Counted from the first letter of the stretch, positions 17,001 to 28,936 are shown. The stretch: 64,000 nt of DNA from Ophthalmolycus amberensis (GCA_024529925.1 JAFEUB010001171.1:2211709-2275708); one strand, 5' to 3'. The notes: a model not told the origin generated them from the sequence alone. Program-made: numbers and translations.

Positions 17001-18309
17001 TCGGAGCGGGGAGGAGAAATAGCAAGGCAACCGAAATAATGTATGGGTTTTAAAAAGATCCATGTTCCTCGGGTGAAAGGTCATAAGAACACAAAGGTCA
17101 CATTAATACCCACACAGATGTGATATTGCAGCAGTAAATTCTAGGGGGACAAGATTCCCCACGAAGTGCTGGAGGAGGTGTCGTAAAAGGGAGACAGAAA
17201 GCTCCATGTTGGGGTCAGAGTTGCCAAACCACTCATCACTTTAGCATATACGAGTCTTGGTTTCAAAGACTTTTTTTTACAAGCTACACATGTCAAGTAG
17301 CATGTGGGTAATAGCCACCACATGCATGTGTTCAATCTAAGTCTTTCCGACTACTTTAGAACAAGGTCAGAAAGTGGTCTACACACAGATCCAGGGGCAA
17401 TTTGCGAGATTCTGTAAAGTGGTAGCTTACAAAGAACAAAGAAGAGCTTGTCATTCTTTTTAATTTCATTACTTTTGCAAAGATAACCCTTACCTTCAGG
17501 CTCTGGACGGAAGGAGATTTACAGATATCGTGACATTTCAACCCGTGCAGTCTGCTCGGCCTGCATGGATTATTACACCAGATGCTTCAACTCAGCCCAT
17601 AAAAATACCCTCATTCACAGGAGATAATTAAACATTCGTCGCCCGGTGCAGAGCCTTCCCTATCATGGTTACAGGGGAGAAACTTAATAAAAGAATTTGT
17701 GGTCATTTCATTTTCGCAAAATGATCCTCAGGCAGAAAAGCCTTGCTTGGAGACACACACAAACACACAAACACACCACATTGAAAGCTCCCTTATGCAC
17801 ATCTGTGAGTCAGAGATAGAGCACGATCTGTCCAAAATGTCATTAACTTAACTACCACTGCTGTAGATTTATATTCTCTCAGTCGTGCCACATGACTGTC
17901 CAATTACACCCATAGTCTGTACAACATACAACCATTCGATCTGTGAATAAATGTTTTGGGCATGCTGATTAGCTTGTCGAGAGGGCATCAGCGATTGCTA
18001 CCATGGCAACACTGCAGCGCCGCATGAGCGTAATATTATGGTCATTAATGAAATGAACAGTTGGATTAGATGGCGGTACGAGTCGTGCTGGAGTTAATAA
18101 GGAAATGAGCGAGCGAACAAATGCACTGCACGAAACAGTGCTGATGCTGTAAATGCAGCAGCAGCACTGACATCTACAGGCTGATGGGAGACAAACCTGC
18201 AACGCACTCGATTAGTGTTCAGTTGTTTTTCAATGATAATATGAAGCAATGTCTATGAGCAACCCCCAACAGGCCCATGTCTGCAACTACAACCGACAGA
18301 TATTTTATC
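14031..18309. other. Intergenic region between znf385 gene and rab25, including znf385 5' flank
   Basis: The bases just above 14030 on the minus strand form the znf385 5' untranslated region. I cannot place the transcription start. The stretch also holds a 22-base poly(C) run, short CA tracts and a 14-bp unit (GCCGAGGTCTCGTT) repeated twice in tandem at 15904-15931. No coding exon is supported. Confidence 0.55.
14882..14903. repeat. Poly(C) run
   Basis: Twenty-two consecutive C in intergenic sequence. Exact length is unreliable in most sequencing chemistries. Confidence 0.9.
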
Positions 18310-18610
18310 CAGTGGTGGAAAGCAATTTTGTAAATTTAGTCAAGCAATGTACAATTTCGAGGTACTAGTACACTACGTTATATTTGTACTCAAGTACAAG
18401 TCAGTACTCCGCAACATTTATTTGACATCTCTAGTCGCTGTTCCAGATTTTAGACACAGATATTATGATTTTTTAGAGGTTGAACTACCCAACAGCATAT
18501 AAATTAGTTAAAGTTTGCTTCATCTCATCAGCCTCAACATTAAACACTGCTTACATGTTAATACATCAATAATAACATCCCTGTAATATATACAATAGTC
18601 TTATCAGACT
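18310..18610 (+). mobile_element. CAGTGGTGG-type teleost repeat, left end preserved
   Basis: The element begins CAGTGGTGGAAAGC and continues with TACTCAAGTACAAGTCAGTAC, a CATTTATTTGACATCTCTAGT block and a TTAATACATCAATAATAACA block. Their order matches a repeat I know as common in teleosts. The terminal CAGTGGTGGAA is the kind of short inverted terminus seen in non-autonomous hAT elements. That class assignment is inference, and the right end is not found here. Confidence 0.6.
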
Positions 18611-19039
18611 ATATTTTGTTGATTAAACTGCCTCTCTCCTGTTCCCTCCTGTAGTTCAGATAACGTGTCTAATGCAGATACTGAAGTCATGACTTTGTGT
18701 GGTAATTACACATAGATAGAATGCCGTACATAATTTATTCCAAGTGAATCCCAATGCATTGCTTCGTAAAAGCAATACAGCTTTACATCTTTTTTTAAAA
18801 ATTGCACATCTACCTCTAGTAAAACACACCCATTAGCCACCACAAGAAATATAGCATATAAAATATAGATTTTCTCAAAATCCATATCTTAATGTATTGT
18901 TTTTGAGCTTTTACATTTAAAGAGGTTTGTATATTGACTGCTCAAGTGTTAAGCAGGTACCTCGCTCTTCAGATTGGATGTGAATGATGTCATGCTTAAG
19001 GTTCAGCGACAGTCAAGCGATGACGTTGGTTTCACTTTG

Positions 19040-19090
19040 GGCAGAGCAGGTCTTTCCGGGGCAGAGCAGGTATTTACGGGGCAGAGCAGT
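19040..19090. repeat. 20-bp tandem repeat in rab25 3' untranslated region
   Basis: The motif GGGCAGAGCAG recurs with an exact 20-base period, starting near 19039, 19059 and 19079 on the plus strand. The array ends a few bases from the rab25 stop codon at 19094-19096, so it should be transcribed as the first part of the rab25 3' untranslated region. Confidence 0.85.
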
Positions 19091-19093
19091 CCG

Positions 19094-19935
19094 TTAGGAG
19101 CTCTTGCAGCAGTTTCGCCGCTCCCCCTGTGCCTCATCTTTGAGTCCGACGGGGCTGGAGAGGGTTACAGCACAAATGGAGCCGCGCGTCACCTCCCTGC
19201 TGGCCACCTTCTTATGAATCGCTGGAAACGATGAAGCAAAGATGTCAAGGTTTTGCGTCAGTGAGTCATTCAAAGAGGACGTCTTGATGACACGCTGACT
19301 GAACGTACCTATGAGGACTTCATTGAAAGCATCTTCGACATTGGTAGAGTCCAACGCTGATGTCTCCATGAACAAGAGACCTCTCTTCTCTGGGTTGGTC
19401 CGAGGGGGGGAAAGCAAGGCAAGCAAAGAGCGCTATCAGCAAACAGACATATTCAAGGCACAATATTGACATTACGGAGCATTAAATACACTATTATCAC
19501 AAGAAACCTTCAGACACGCTTTTATAAAAACCCAGTCGTATAACCGGTTCCTAACCGACCTGCAAAGTCCTTGCCCTCCTCTGTTGGCACGGTCCTGAGG
19601 GTATCCAAGTCTCTCTTGTTTCCCACCAGCATGACCACGATGTGAGGGTCTGCATGGTCGAAGAGCTCTTTCAACCATCGATCCGCGCTCTCGTAAGTCA
19701 GGTGCTTGCTAATATCATAAACCAACAGCGCTCCAACGGCTCCCCTGTAATACCTGAGAGAGGTGAGAGAGAGCAAACAGTTACGAGTTGCATCTTCTTA
19801 ATCAAACTGGAAGCTGTGTGGTAATGGTGTGAAGGAGGTGCAACTATTAATCGCATGCAATCAGTGTTACTTAAATTGGCACGTGTGAGCAAACACTGAT
19901 GTGAGGATTGTAACCGCTTCATTATGTCTTTATTA

Positions 19936-20021
<86 letters not shown>

Positions 20022-20688
20022 GTGTGTGTGTGCCCACGCTGAGGTGATGGCTCTGTAGCGCTCCAGCCCAGCTGTGTCCCAGATTTGGGCTTTGATGGTG
20101 TAGTTGTCCAGCAGAACACTCCGCGTGCTGAACTCGACGCCGATGGTGGTACGACTCTCGTGATTGAACTCGTTCTTAGTGAAGCGAGACAGCAGGTTGC
20201 TCTTTCCTACGCCAGACTCCCCTATCAAGACCACTTAAACAAGCACAGACAGGAGAATCTGAAGATAATTCATTATAAATACTTTCTGATTAACACATTA
20301 GCGCTTTTTTGAAGTCCAAAACACCTATGTTAATTGGTGAAAACTACAACTTCCTGTGATGAATCAGATATCAAATGATCTCATCTAACACAAACACTGT
20401 GACATCCCATCAACGTGGCACACAGAGGCTGACTTTACTTTGTAAATCACAGGCGGTTTAAATATACACAGCACAGGAAAGTCTCCAAATAAAACAGGAA
20501 ATGTGAGAGAACTTGTTTCTTTAGCAGGTCAGAGGACAAATCATTGACATCCAAATGAACAGACAGCCATCACCTCCTCCTTTATGTCATTCCCTCTAGT
20601 CCCTCGACAACTTCTACAGAAGCAATCACACCTTAAGTAAACATTACTCACCTTTGAAGACAAAATTGTACAACTCATCGGACCCCAT
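19094..20688 (-). CDS. rab25: Ras-related protein Rab-25, 5 coding exons
   Basis: Minus-strand exons: 20652-20688, 20038-20233, 19560-19753, 19309-19389 and 19094-19221. They total 636 nt, giving 211 aa against 213 in human RAB25. All splice sites are GT/AG and in phase. Visible GTPase motifs are the P-loop GESGVGKS (17-24), the effector TTIGVEF, the switch II box WDTAGLER, the base-binding NKRD and ETSAL. Leu69 replaces the near-universal Gln of the DTAGQE box. This is the hallmark of Rab25 within the Rab11 group and is why the gene is not called rab11. The tail ends in CCKSS, a double-cysteine geranylgeranylation signal one step in from the end, like CCISL in human. Rab25 acts on apical recycling endosomes and in integrin traffic in epithelia. 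A CA microsatellite starts intron 2 directly behind the donor. A minus-strand AATAAA lies at 18734-18739. Whether this is rab25a or rab25b cannot be told here. Confidence 0.95.
19939..20032. repeat. (GT)n microsatellite at rab25 intron 2 donor
   Basis: About 46 GT units, with one extra T at 20021. On the transcribed (minus) strand this is a CA repeat beginning five bases into the intron, right after the donor GTGGG at 20037-20033. Confidence 0.97.
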
Positions 20689-22531
20689 GCTGCATTTAGT
20701 GGCAAAGGCTTTCCTCTTGTGTTACCAAAGTAGAGAAGACAGGGAACAACGAGGACAAACTCACTCCGGTTAGAAACAGAGGAGAGAAAAGAGAGCAGGT
20801 TCAGCTGCTCCTACCTGCTTCCTTCTTTATCTGTGGATAGGTTGTAGCTCACGACTGAGGACAGACGGACAGGCCTGCCGATCCCTCGTCAGCTGACACC
20901 CAAGGGAGGGCTGAGGGGGTGAGGAGAGCAGGTGGAACAGGTAGAACCACTGGCGAGTAATCAGGAAGAGACTCCACCCATCCATTCATTGGTATGACAA
21001 TAAGCCTAACCCAACAGGTGGATCTGTTTACCAGTACACAATGACATTTTGACATTTGTCTGATGCCTACAGGGATGTGGGGAGAGATTTAATGTGGCCT
21101 GTGGTACTAATTTTAACTTTTGATTTTGATTGTACACGAGGAACACAAGCTAAAAACATTATGAATATGTGGCAACCAGCAAACTTTTAGTTTAGCCTCA
21201 CATGGTAAAGGGTTGTCATTTCTTCTCACGGGTAAGATACTATGTCATGGTTATAGTGACTATGACAATACAAAATTGGGTAACGCTGTATTTTACAGGT
21301 CCATACATAATTACCTAACCTTTAATTGGAGGTTTGAGTACTTACTACAGTGAAGACAAAATTGTAAGGCCGTGAGAAATTCCATTAAAATAACTTGTCT
21401 ATTTAAACCAAAGTAAATATTCATTCAAATATTACGTGTTTGCACGTTCTACAGTTACCTCGTAATTGATACCTATTGTCTAAGGACAGGTGCTGTGGTA
21501 TTCTGTATGGATTCTAAAACTACTTAAGCAAATTTGTCATACTGGGCTATGTAAATCAAATTGACATCGTTTCCAGAAACCTGATTTGAATTTAGGGTGA
21601 CATATCAGTTCCTTTGTATGAAAAAATTAGGAAATATGATTCTCTGTAAATGAAGTGTTACCCATACGCAAATAAACATCTCACTTACCTCTCAATTTGA
21701 CCATTTGTTACCTAAACACACAGTTTTTATATCAAACAGAAGCAGAATTGAATAACTTGATATTAACGTTAACGAATGGAAAGCTACGACTCTCTCCTCC
21801 ACGAGGCTGTAATCACCTGACACGGGGCGTAGACTGTTTTTGACCATGTTTTATTCTTCTTTAGTACAGTACTGTTAAAAGTTAGTTTCAACATGTTCAA
21901 TTGTGAGATGGATTTTCTTTCTTCCAGCTGAGGTCACAGACAAAGCAAAGCTATAGAAGCAGTTGCCATGGTTACCACAACTACAATGCTGAGAATTTCC
22001 AAAAAAAGAAGAAAAAAAAAGAAAATACAACCTAGAACTTGATTTTTTTAGAAATGCATGGTGCCACCACACCGTAATAGTTTGTAAAGCCTTTCCATTG
22101 TTTATTCATTTATTTTTTTTACTCACTTGATTTCAATGTTTATTTTATACGAGACAAATCATAATGATCTCTAGGTACTAACTGCACCTCAAAAAAAAAA
22201 GAAAAAAAAAATGAAAAAGAAGAATCAGATTAAAAGGAAACGAAAGCTTGCTTGTTTGTTTCATTTTCATTCTCACAGCGTCCTCTGCTTCGGAGCTGCT
22301 GCAATGTGGTTACAGTCCTGGATGATGCGGTGTGGAATTTATTGGGAGTTTCTAATTAACCCACTGGGGGGGGGGGGGTGTGTGTCATTGCCGACAATGC
22401 TCTTATAGGGTAGGGAAGGACAGAAGGCACAGCAGTGGTGCCTCAGAAGGAAAAGACACTGTGCACCTGTGAGTGGGCACTTTTATCTGGAATGACAAAT
22501 TACAAGTTACTGGTAAGTGTGGAGGGCGTCA
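20689..22531. other. Intergenic region between rab25 start and ubqln4 3' end
   Basis: This interval contains the rab25 5' flank and the sequence beyond the ubqln4 transcript. A minus-strand AATAAA at 22532-22537 is the first such hexamer below the ubqln4 stop codon and is its likely polyadenylation signal. Poly(A)-rich runs lie near 22005 and 22190, with a 13-base G run at 22366-22378. No exon is supported. Confidence 0.5.
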
Positions 22532-23182
22532 TTTATTTTACGAAGCACTTGCAATAAATAGTGAAAGTTGTTGGGCAAAAACAGCTATTTATGTAGACTC
22601 TCGAGAACGGGGTTTTAGGGAGGAATGGGGTTGAACAGTATAGACAAAGTGTCTTCCTGTTGGTGTTCAGGTTTACCGTCAGTATACCAGAAAATGTTGA
22701 CGTATTGATTTGCGAGTTAAACGCTAACAAACTGCCTGACAACAGCCATGTGTAAAACAGAGCCAACAGCCAATCACATCACATGGGTTTAATCTGTATT
22801 ATGTAAATGTCTGCAACACTCGACTCCAGTTTTACGTGAAGAAAATGGTGAATGAAGAAATGGTTGGGAGTCCCTTTTCAGGAGAGGTTTTCGCTCCTTT
22901 CTCTGCACCAGAAAGCCCCTCAAGATGAGAGTGGTTCAGTCCGGCTCTACAGCAGCACTCTGTGACAAAGGTCTGGTTGGATGACGCCAAAAAGTATGGG
23001 GACTAGGGAATGATCGTAGAACAGATGTAGAATGAGGGTCTAACAGATCCTGCCAAGTGTCTTCTGTAAAGTTTGGGACAATACACTCAAATTTCTCTTG
23101 GTTCTCTGTAGATGCTGGGTGTGTTTATGAGTTAGGTGTGTATGTATGCACGTGTCTGTGTGTCAGTATGTACTGTATGTCT

Positions 23183-26100
23183 TTACGAGGGCTGTGAGCC
23201 CAGCAGTCTCTCGATAGCGGCATTGATGTCTCCTCCAGTAGCAATGAGGGCCTGAAGGTTGGCCTCGCGGTTGATGAAGCCCATGGCGCTCAGCTGATCC
23301 AACTGGGACTGGAACCGCACTTCTGGGGTCTGGGTCTACAGGGGCAAATGAAATGGAATAAATTAATGGAATTCAAAAAAATCATACAGGTGTGAAAGAT
23401 GTAATATCCGTGCATGCATGTATGTATCTGTGTACCGTTGCACTTCCTCCTCCTCCACCACCTGCTCCAGCAAACATCTGGAGCATCTGTTGCATCAGCT
23501 GCTGCTGGGCGGCGTTTGTTCCTGCACTGCTTGGCGAGGAGGCCGGGTTCTCTGTTGGCATGCCCCCACCTGTGGGTATGCCAGGAATTCCACCAGGAAC
23601 TCCACCTGGAACTCCTCCAGGAGATCCACCAGGTACTACACCAGGAATTACACCAGGAATTATACCAGGAATTCCGCCAGGAAAACCACCAGGGAAACCG
23701 CCAGGAAAACCACCAGGGAAACCACCAGGGAAACCACCAGGAACTCCACCAGGAACTCCACCAGGAACTCCATCAGGACCTGTCATCAAACTAGGCCAAA
23801 AGAAAAAACAGAGTTGGAAAAAATGTACCAGAAAAAGCAATATGTGTATATGTGTCTGTTCGAGCATACCTGGGCATAAGGCCTGGTGCTTCTGTCTGCA
23901 GTGTCTGTAGACCCTGTTGGATCTGCATTAGAGCTTGCATGGCGCGGGGATTGGTCATCACTGACAGGGATTCTGGGTTCTGCATCTGTAACCAAACAAG
24001 AGAGAGTGTAGCAATGACTTTACCAAACTTTCAACCGGGCAGTCCATTTACTGCAGCTAAAGAAAAGGAGGGTACACATAAGCCAAATGCTTGCCAAATG
24101 TCTGGATGGAATTTTGATCCACGTTTATGAGAAAATGACTTGCGGCTCATCAAAAGAAAAACAATTCTTAACTGGTCAAATCTTAACAAAAGCACATGGC
24201 CAATATCTATAATTCTCGAGAGAAGAATGTTCAGCATGTGCAGATAAATATCTGTGCCAAGTTTCAGATGACCTATACCAAAGCTTGTTAATGGAGTATG
24301 GCCCCCCCAATCAGTGCCGTTCTGTATTTCTGTCATTGTGTCTTACTGGGGAAAATAAAAACACAGGACTGAGTTATCCGACTAAAATGCGTGTGTTACC
24401 TGCTGCAGAAAAATGGGCAACTGAGATCTGAACTGGTCTTGCAGCTGTGGGTTTCCAGCAAACAAGGGGTTATTCATCAAAACCTGTCCCAGAGAGAGAG
24501 AGAGAGACAAAGACAGTTAAGGTAATGTGTCATTCCACATCTGAGTGGATGTTTAAATTGTTTATGTATCAGCACCTTAGCTGTTGGAAAAACAAAAATA
24601 AAATCATGCCACTGTGTGTGCAGCACTCCACTGTAAGGATTTTCTGGTGTAGAGACAGCATTGTTTGTTAGAACCCAACAAGTCAGAGCTGTGTGTTGTT
24701 GATTCTTTCTTAGAGTTCGCTGCAAATGAGCTTAACAGACAATCCCCTCTGTCGAGTATGCCGTAACGAGCTGGGCTTATTTGCCTAATGCACACCAGGC
24801 TAGAACCTATTGACATTTCATTACAGACTGCAGAGTTCAACATAATAAATTGATTCAATATGTGGTACACAATCTGAATAACAATGAGTTCTGAAGCAAG
24901 CTTTGAATCTAAATAACCAGGATTTGTTCTTTAATATGACTACATCCTGTCTGTGTTTTCTGTACAGTGGGTGTGTATGAACAGTATCTGCGTTTGTGTG
25001 CGCACGTCTTTCCTTTTCATACCTGGGAGGCCAACTCGGGGTTTTGAGACAGTGACTGCATCATACTGCGCATGTATGGAGCAGACAGCATGTTCTGCAT
25101 CAGCTGAGGGTTTTCCGAGATCTGCTGCAGTAAACTCTGCATGCCCGGGCTGTTAAACATCCCTGCAACACACAGAAAAGAAAGGAGTTTATTCATGTAC
25201 ATGCATATATAGCTGAGTAATTAAACTACTTAGCAAGCAGGCGTATTGAGAACCACAACATGTCCCGTCTTACCATTGCCCAGACTGCCAGGATTGATGC
25301 CCAGAGGGTTGGACACACTGGGGTTGGTGCCTCCAGTGGTGGTCGTGCTTCCTGTGGGGGCCGCACCACTCTCAGAGGGGTTAGAGGAATTTGGTGCGCC
25401 CCATGGATTGGGCAGTGGCTCTCGGTTCTCTGTCCGTGATGGCTGCGCACCAGACTCAGAGTTCCCACCTAGAGCTGAGAATGGGTTGCTACCAAACTAC
25501 AGAGAAAGAGATTGGACACATTTGAAAATGCAAAACAGTCGAAATATAGCTAGCCACATAAAGCTGGATAGTAAAGCCAGACAAAGAGGATTAACAGTGC
25601 AAAAAAACAAGGATTTGATCAGGAACAATCTCTCCCAGATACCTGTTCCCTGGCAGCGCTGAACATGGGTTCCTGGATGTCTGTGTACATCCTCCGCAAG
25701 GCATTGTAACCTCCTGGGATGCTCTCCAAGTTGCTCAGAGCCCGGTCCTGGTTTCGCATCATTTCCTGCATCATGGCCGGGTTCCTGGCGAGCTCCATGG
25801 TCTGGGAGTTGAGATAAAAGGAGAGGGGATGCAAGTCAGTTGTAGTTCATTTTAAACAAAGGAAGTAAAAAACGAAATAAACAGCGCAAAATGCAGTGGG
25901 AAACTACTGTAGTCATGCAAGTGCCCACTATCTAAGTGCCATTCAGCCCCTCTCCATTTCCTTTACCTGTCTCATAAGCTCGGGGTTGTTGAGCATGTGG
26001 GAGATCTCAGGGTTGCGTTCCATTAGCTGTTGCATCTGAGGGTTGGCCATGATCATCTGTCTCATCAGGTCTGGGTTGGACATCATGTTCTGCACCAACG

Positions 26101-28681
26101 GGTTCTCCATGATCTGAGACAGCATCTCTGGGTTGGACATGAGCTGCCTCTGCATCTGCTGCTGCAGCTCCATGAAGTTAGCCGAGCCCATGCCCAGTCC
26201 AGCCAGACCGCCCAAGTCACCGAAGCCAGCTGAGGGATGCCAGATGGGTGAGTGATGGTAACAAACATTATCTTTGTGGAGCTGAACTAATAATGGGTGA
26301 ATGTAAATGTTTACACACAGGTGGACTCACTCAGTATGTTGGGCGTCTGTGTGGGTGGTGCGGCAGTGCCAGTGGAGCCTGCTGTGGAGGAGGGGGTTGT
26401 ACCTGGACTAGAGGTGGAGGTATTGCCTGCTTGAGTGGAGGTTGAGCTGGAGGCTGAGGTGCTACCGCCATCTCCTGCCCTACAGAGATCATTTTTAGGT
26501 GTATGAGAAAGTCAGTACTTGTGTAAGCTGATAGTATTTACACATTATTGATACAGTTAACCACAAATTTGCTTGAGTGATAATTTAGCCGTACTTGTGT
26601 GCTGTCTTTATGACAAGGTGAACCGTCAGGCCATCCTTGATGCCGTGTTGGCTGAGGCTGTCGCCGTCCTTCAAGATCTTCCCTGCAAAAATCAGAACCA
26701 ACTGGTCCTGTTTGGCTTTGAACCGCCTCGAGATCTCTTCTTTAAACTAAAAGAACGGCAAGAAATGAACAGAGATTAGATCAAAAATGGGAAAGAAGGT
26801 GAGAAAGAAAAAGGAAATGAAACGGATAATATCAAGAATAAGATGGTTCAATGTCATTAGAGCTGCTCGAATCTGATTAGAATAGAATAGAATAGAATTT
26901 ATACTATCTTTATCCCTTTAAGGGGGAAATATTTCTCTGCATTTGACCCATCCCTGTATATAGGGAGCAGTGGGCTGCCAATGACAGGCGCCCGGGGAGC
27001 TGGGGGTTCAGTATATTGCTCAGGTACACTTCGACACGTGACACGTCCCAGTCGGGGATCGAACCGTTGACCTTCCGGTTCAAATTTCGCCCCATTTACA
27101 TTTGATTATGCTCTGTTGCAACCTGCAGGCCTTAAATTCCAATTTCCAAGAAGGTCCTCTATACTTATCCTATTAGCAGTGGTCTAAACACTCCAAATCT
27201 GCCAAATAACAGTTACTCTTTGACTATTGTGTGAAGCACAATTGGCATAGAAAACAGTCTAATCCTGAAGGAAGCGGCTGTCTTGTTACATTCATTTTCA
27301 GAGTGAATAAAAGGGTATTTTATGTTAACACTGTACTCCAATGAATTATGTGTAGTGACGATATGACCATAAAGTCAAGTTTTAACATTTATATGAATTT
27401 TGATAGCTGAAACAGATGGGATAGATCCACCCACCAACACAAGATCAACAGTAAAATATCTTTCAAAATTCACTTAAACAGAAGAGGAGAAATGTCACAT
27501 TAGTGTTCTTGTCTTTGAATTAGTTGAAGCTGTTCGGGACTTTTTTTAATTGTTGCCTCTGTGGCACCATTGATATGTAATTGTTAACAGAGGTTTACCT
27601 GTTATTTTCATTTTGTGTGAACATTTGAACGACTAGCACCCACTTTGTAGCAGCTGATAAGGATCCAAGTACAGAGAACAAAGAATGCCGTTATTCGCAT
27701 AAGTCCTCATCTTTAACAATTTCACAGCACAGTAAACATAATGTGCGTCTCAGATAATGCAAAATATATTATGTATATGAAAACACAAAGCCACATGTAA
27801 CGTTAGATAAAGATGGCAACAGACACTTGGAAGTGAGGGATCCAAGTCCAATGTTTCAACATGAAACACATGTAAATATATAACCATGAAACACACACAA
27901 CCAGACAAAAATGGCTACCACATGAACCTACATGGATTGCATGGTTTCACTGCAACACGTCGCCAAGCCAACACTAGCTCTGGGGATCCTGTATATTCCC
28001 CAGAAAGCTGAATGACTCAGTGGCAGCAGTGAGAATGTTCTAGAGTGATAGCGAGCTTTAGCATCTTTCAACGCTCTCGAGCTGAAATAGGAAATGAAAG
28101 CGATTCAACACATCCTCCATCCAAAACCACTTCCATGGTTCCGGGCCATTATTGCTTGAACGCAACCTGTCAGCTGACACTTGTTTGGCTACAGTTTAGT
28201 CAGCTAATGTTGGCTTAGCTTGCAAAGCAGAGTTAGCTAACTAAGCTAGCTAACTGTTAACCGTTAGCTGGCTAGCCGGTTAGCCATTTCAAGTATTAAC
28301 GTGGTTGTATCTCTCTTTTTGATGTTAATAACGTTAATAACACCGACCAGTGGTTTCACCAAGCAGTAATACTTTCACTACACACAACCTTTTTGATTTC
28401 ACACACTATCAGTTAGCCGGTAAGAGTGACGACGAATGCTACCACGGCTAACTAGCTTCCTAGCTGAAGTTGTGGGCAGGGGCATGACGTTAGAGCTGAA
28501 CGCACAAGCAGCTCCCCACATGCGAAAATTGACAAACCTGAGTGACAGACGCATCTTCTGCGATGGCGATTTCTTCTTTGTCTTTAGGGGTTTTTACTGT
28601 GACCTTAATAATAGTTCCCTCCGATGATTCAGGTTTATTATTGTTGTTATTACCAGGATCTGCGGCGCCTTGGTCAGCCAT
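23183..28681 (-). CDS. ubqln4: Ubiquilin-4, 11 coding exons
   Basis: Minus-strand exons: 28538-28681, 26595-26746, 26331-26479, 25967-26229, 25643-25801, 25274-25496, 25023-25162, 24400-24483, 23870-23985, 23436-23790 and 23183-23335. They total 1938 nt (645 aa plus stop), longer than human UBQLN4 (601 aa). All junctions are GT/AG and in phase. An N-terminal ubiquitin-like domain spans about residues 22-98 (IIKVTVKTPKDKEEIAI to TVHLVIKTAHK). Met/Gln/Asn-rich STI1-type repeats follow (ANFMELQQQMQRQLMSNPEM, NPQMQQLMERNPEISHMLNN, MFNSPGMQSLLQQISENPQL). A C-terminal UBA domain contains MGFINREANLQALIATGGD. The STI1 text matches UBQLN4 more closely than UBQLN1 or UBQLN2. Ubiquilins carry ubiquitylated clients to the proteasome. 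UBQLN4 also clears mislocalised membrane proteins and acts in DNA repair. Exon 10 carries an unusual 16-unit proline-glycine tetrapeptide repeat, at residues 485-548. The start codon has a good context (AAAGATGGC). Confidence 0.96.
23577..23780 (-). repeat. 12-bp coding minisatellite in ubqln4 exon 10
   Basis: About sixteen 12-base units (plus-strand form close to CCACCAGGAACT) encode the tetrapeptide XPGG, with X being V, F, I or S and with IPGI, IPGV and VPGG variants in the middle. The five central FPGG units are nearly identical at DNA level, which suggests recent unit duplication. The repeat contains no stop codon in several frames on either strand, which explains the overlapping open frames seen there. 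Confidence 0.95.
26877..27100. mobile_element. Teleost retroposon-like repeat fragment
   Basis: (GAATA)n text at 26878-26896 is followed by AAGGGGGAAAT, GCATTTGACCCATCCCTGTA, AGGGAGCAGTGGGCTGCC and CCCGGGGAGCTGGGGGTTCAG. After these come a CTCAGGTACACTTCGACACG block and GGGGATCGAACCGTTGACCTT. I recognise the order of blocks as a common teleost interspersed repeat with a simple-repeat tail. It lies in ubqln4 intron 1. Its class (LINE 3' end or SINE) is not settled by the sequence. Confidence 0.65.
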
Positions 28682-28718
28682 CTTTATTCCGCCGATGGAA
28701 CAGCTCGGGTCTGGCGTC

Positions 28719-28740
28719 AGCTTCCGGGTCATAAAAGGTC
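28719..28740 (-). promoter_or_regulatory. Likely ubqln4 core promoter or 5' UTR with ETS-type site
   Basis: The minus strand reads GACCCGGAAGCTGACG about 40 bases upstream of the ubqln4 start codon. CCGGAAG is the ETS/GABP core often found at TATA-less promoters of broadly expressed genes. The start of transcription is inferred, not seen. Confidence 0.4.
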
Positions 28741-28936
28741 AAACCCTTTTTCCAGAACGAATCTTAGGAGTGCTCATGTCTGCTACCTGGTCATCTCAAG
28801 CACGAGACGGAAAATGTGTTTGCCTCCTGAATTATATTTTGTTGATACAGTGTTATGTAATGTTTTATAAAGAAGCCACCTGTTAGATCATGTCAGGCGA
28901 TCATGATCAGGTGGTCTTGAATATTGTGATGGCCAT

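Noticed and set aside
19698..20234. Continuous 178-codon reading through rab25 exons 2 and 3 including His-Thr repeats
   Set aside because: The continuous frame includes intron 2 and its microsatellite. Splicing at 20038/20037 and 19754/19753 restores the exact Rab sequence ITSAYYRGA.
23577..23780. Regularly spaced short repeats resembling a CRISPR-type array
   Set aside because: The 12-bp units are contiguous, have no unique spacers, and lie in frame within a vertebrate exon.
23392..23910. Plus-strand open frame rich in Pro-Gly and other plus-strand frames over the same interval
   Set aside because: Antisense shadows of the ubqln4 exon 10 minisatellite. The minus-strand frame continues correctly across both splice junctions into conserved ubiquilin sequence.
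26877..27100. tRNA gene, suggested by a B-box-like GGTTCGATCCCC on the minus strand
   Set aside because: No cloverleaf or A box can be built around it, and the surrounding blocks match a dispersed teleost repeat.
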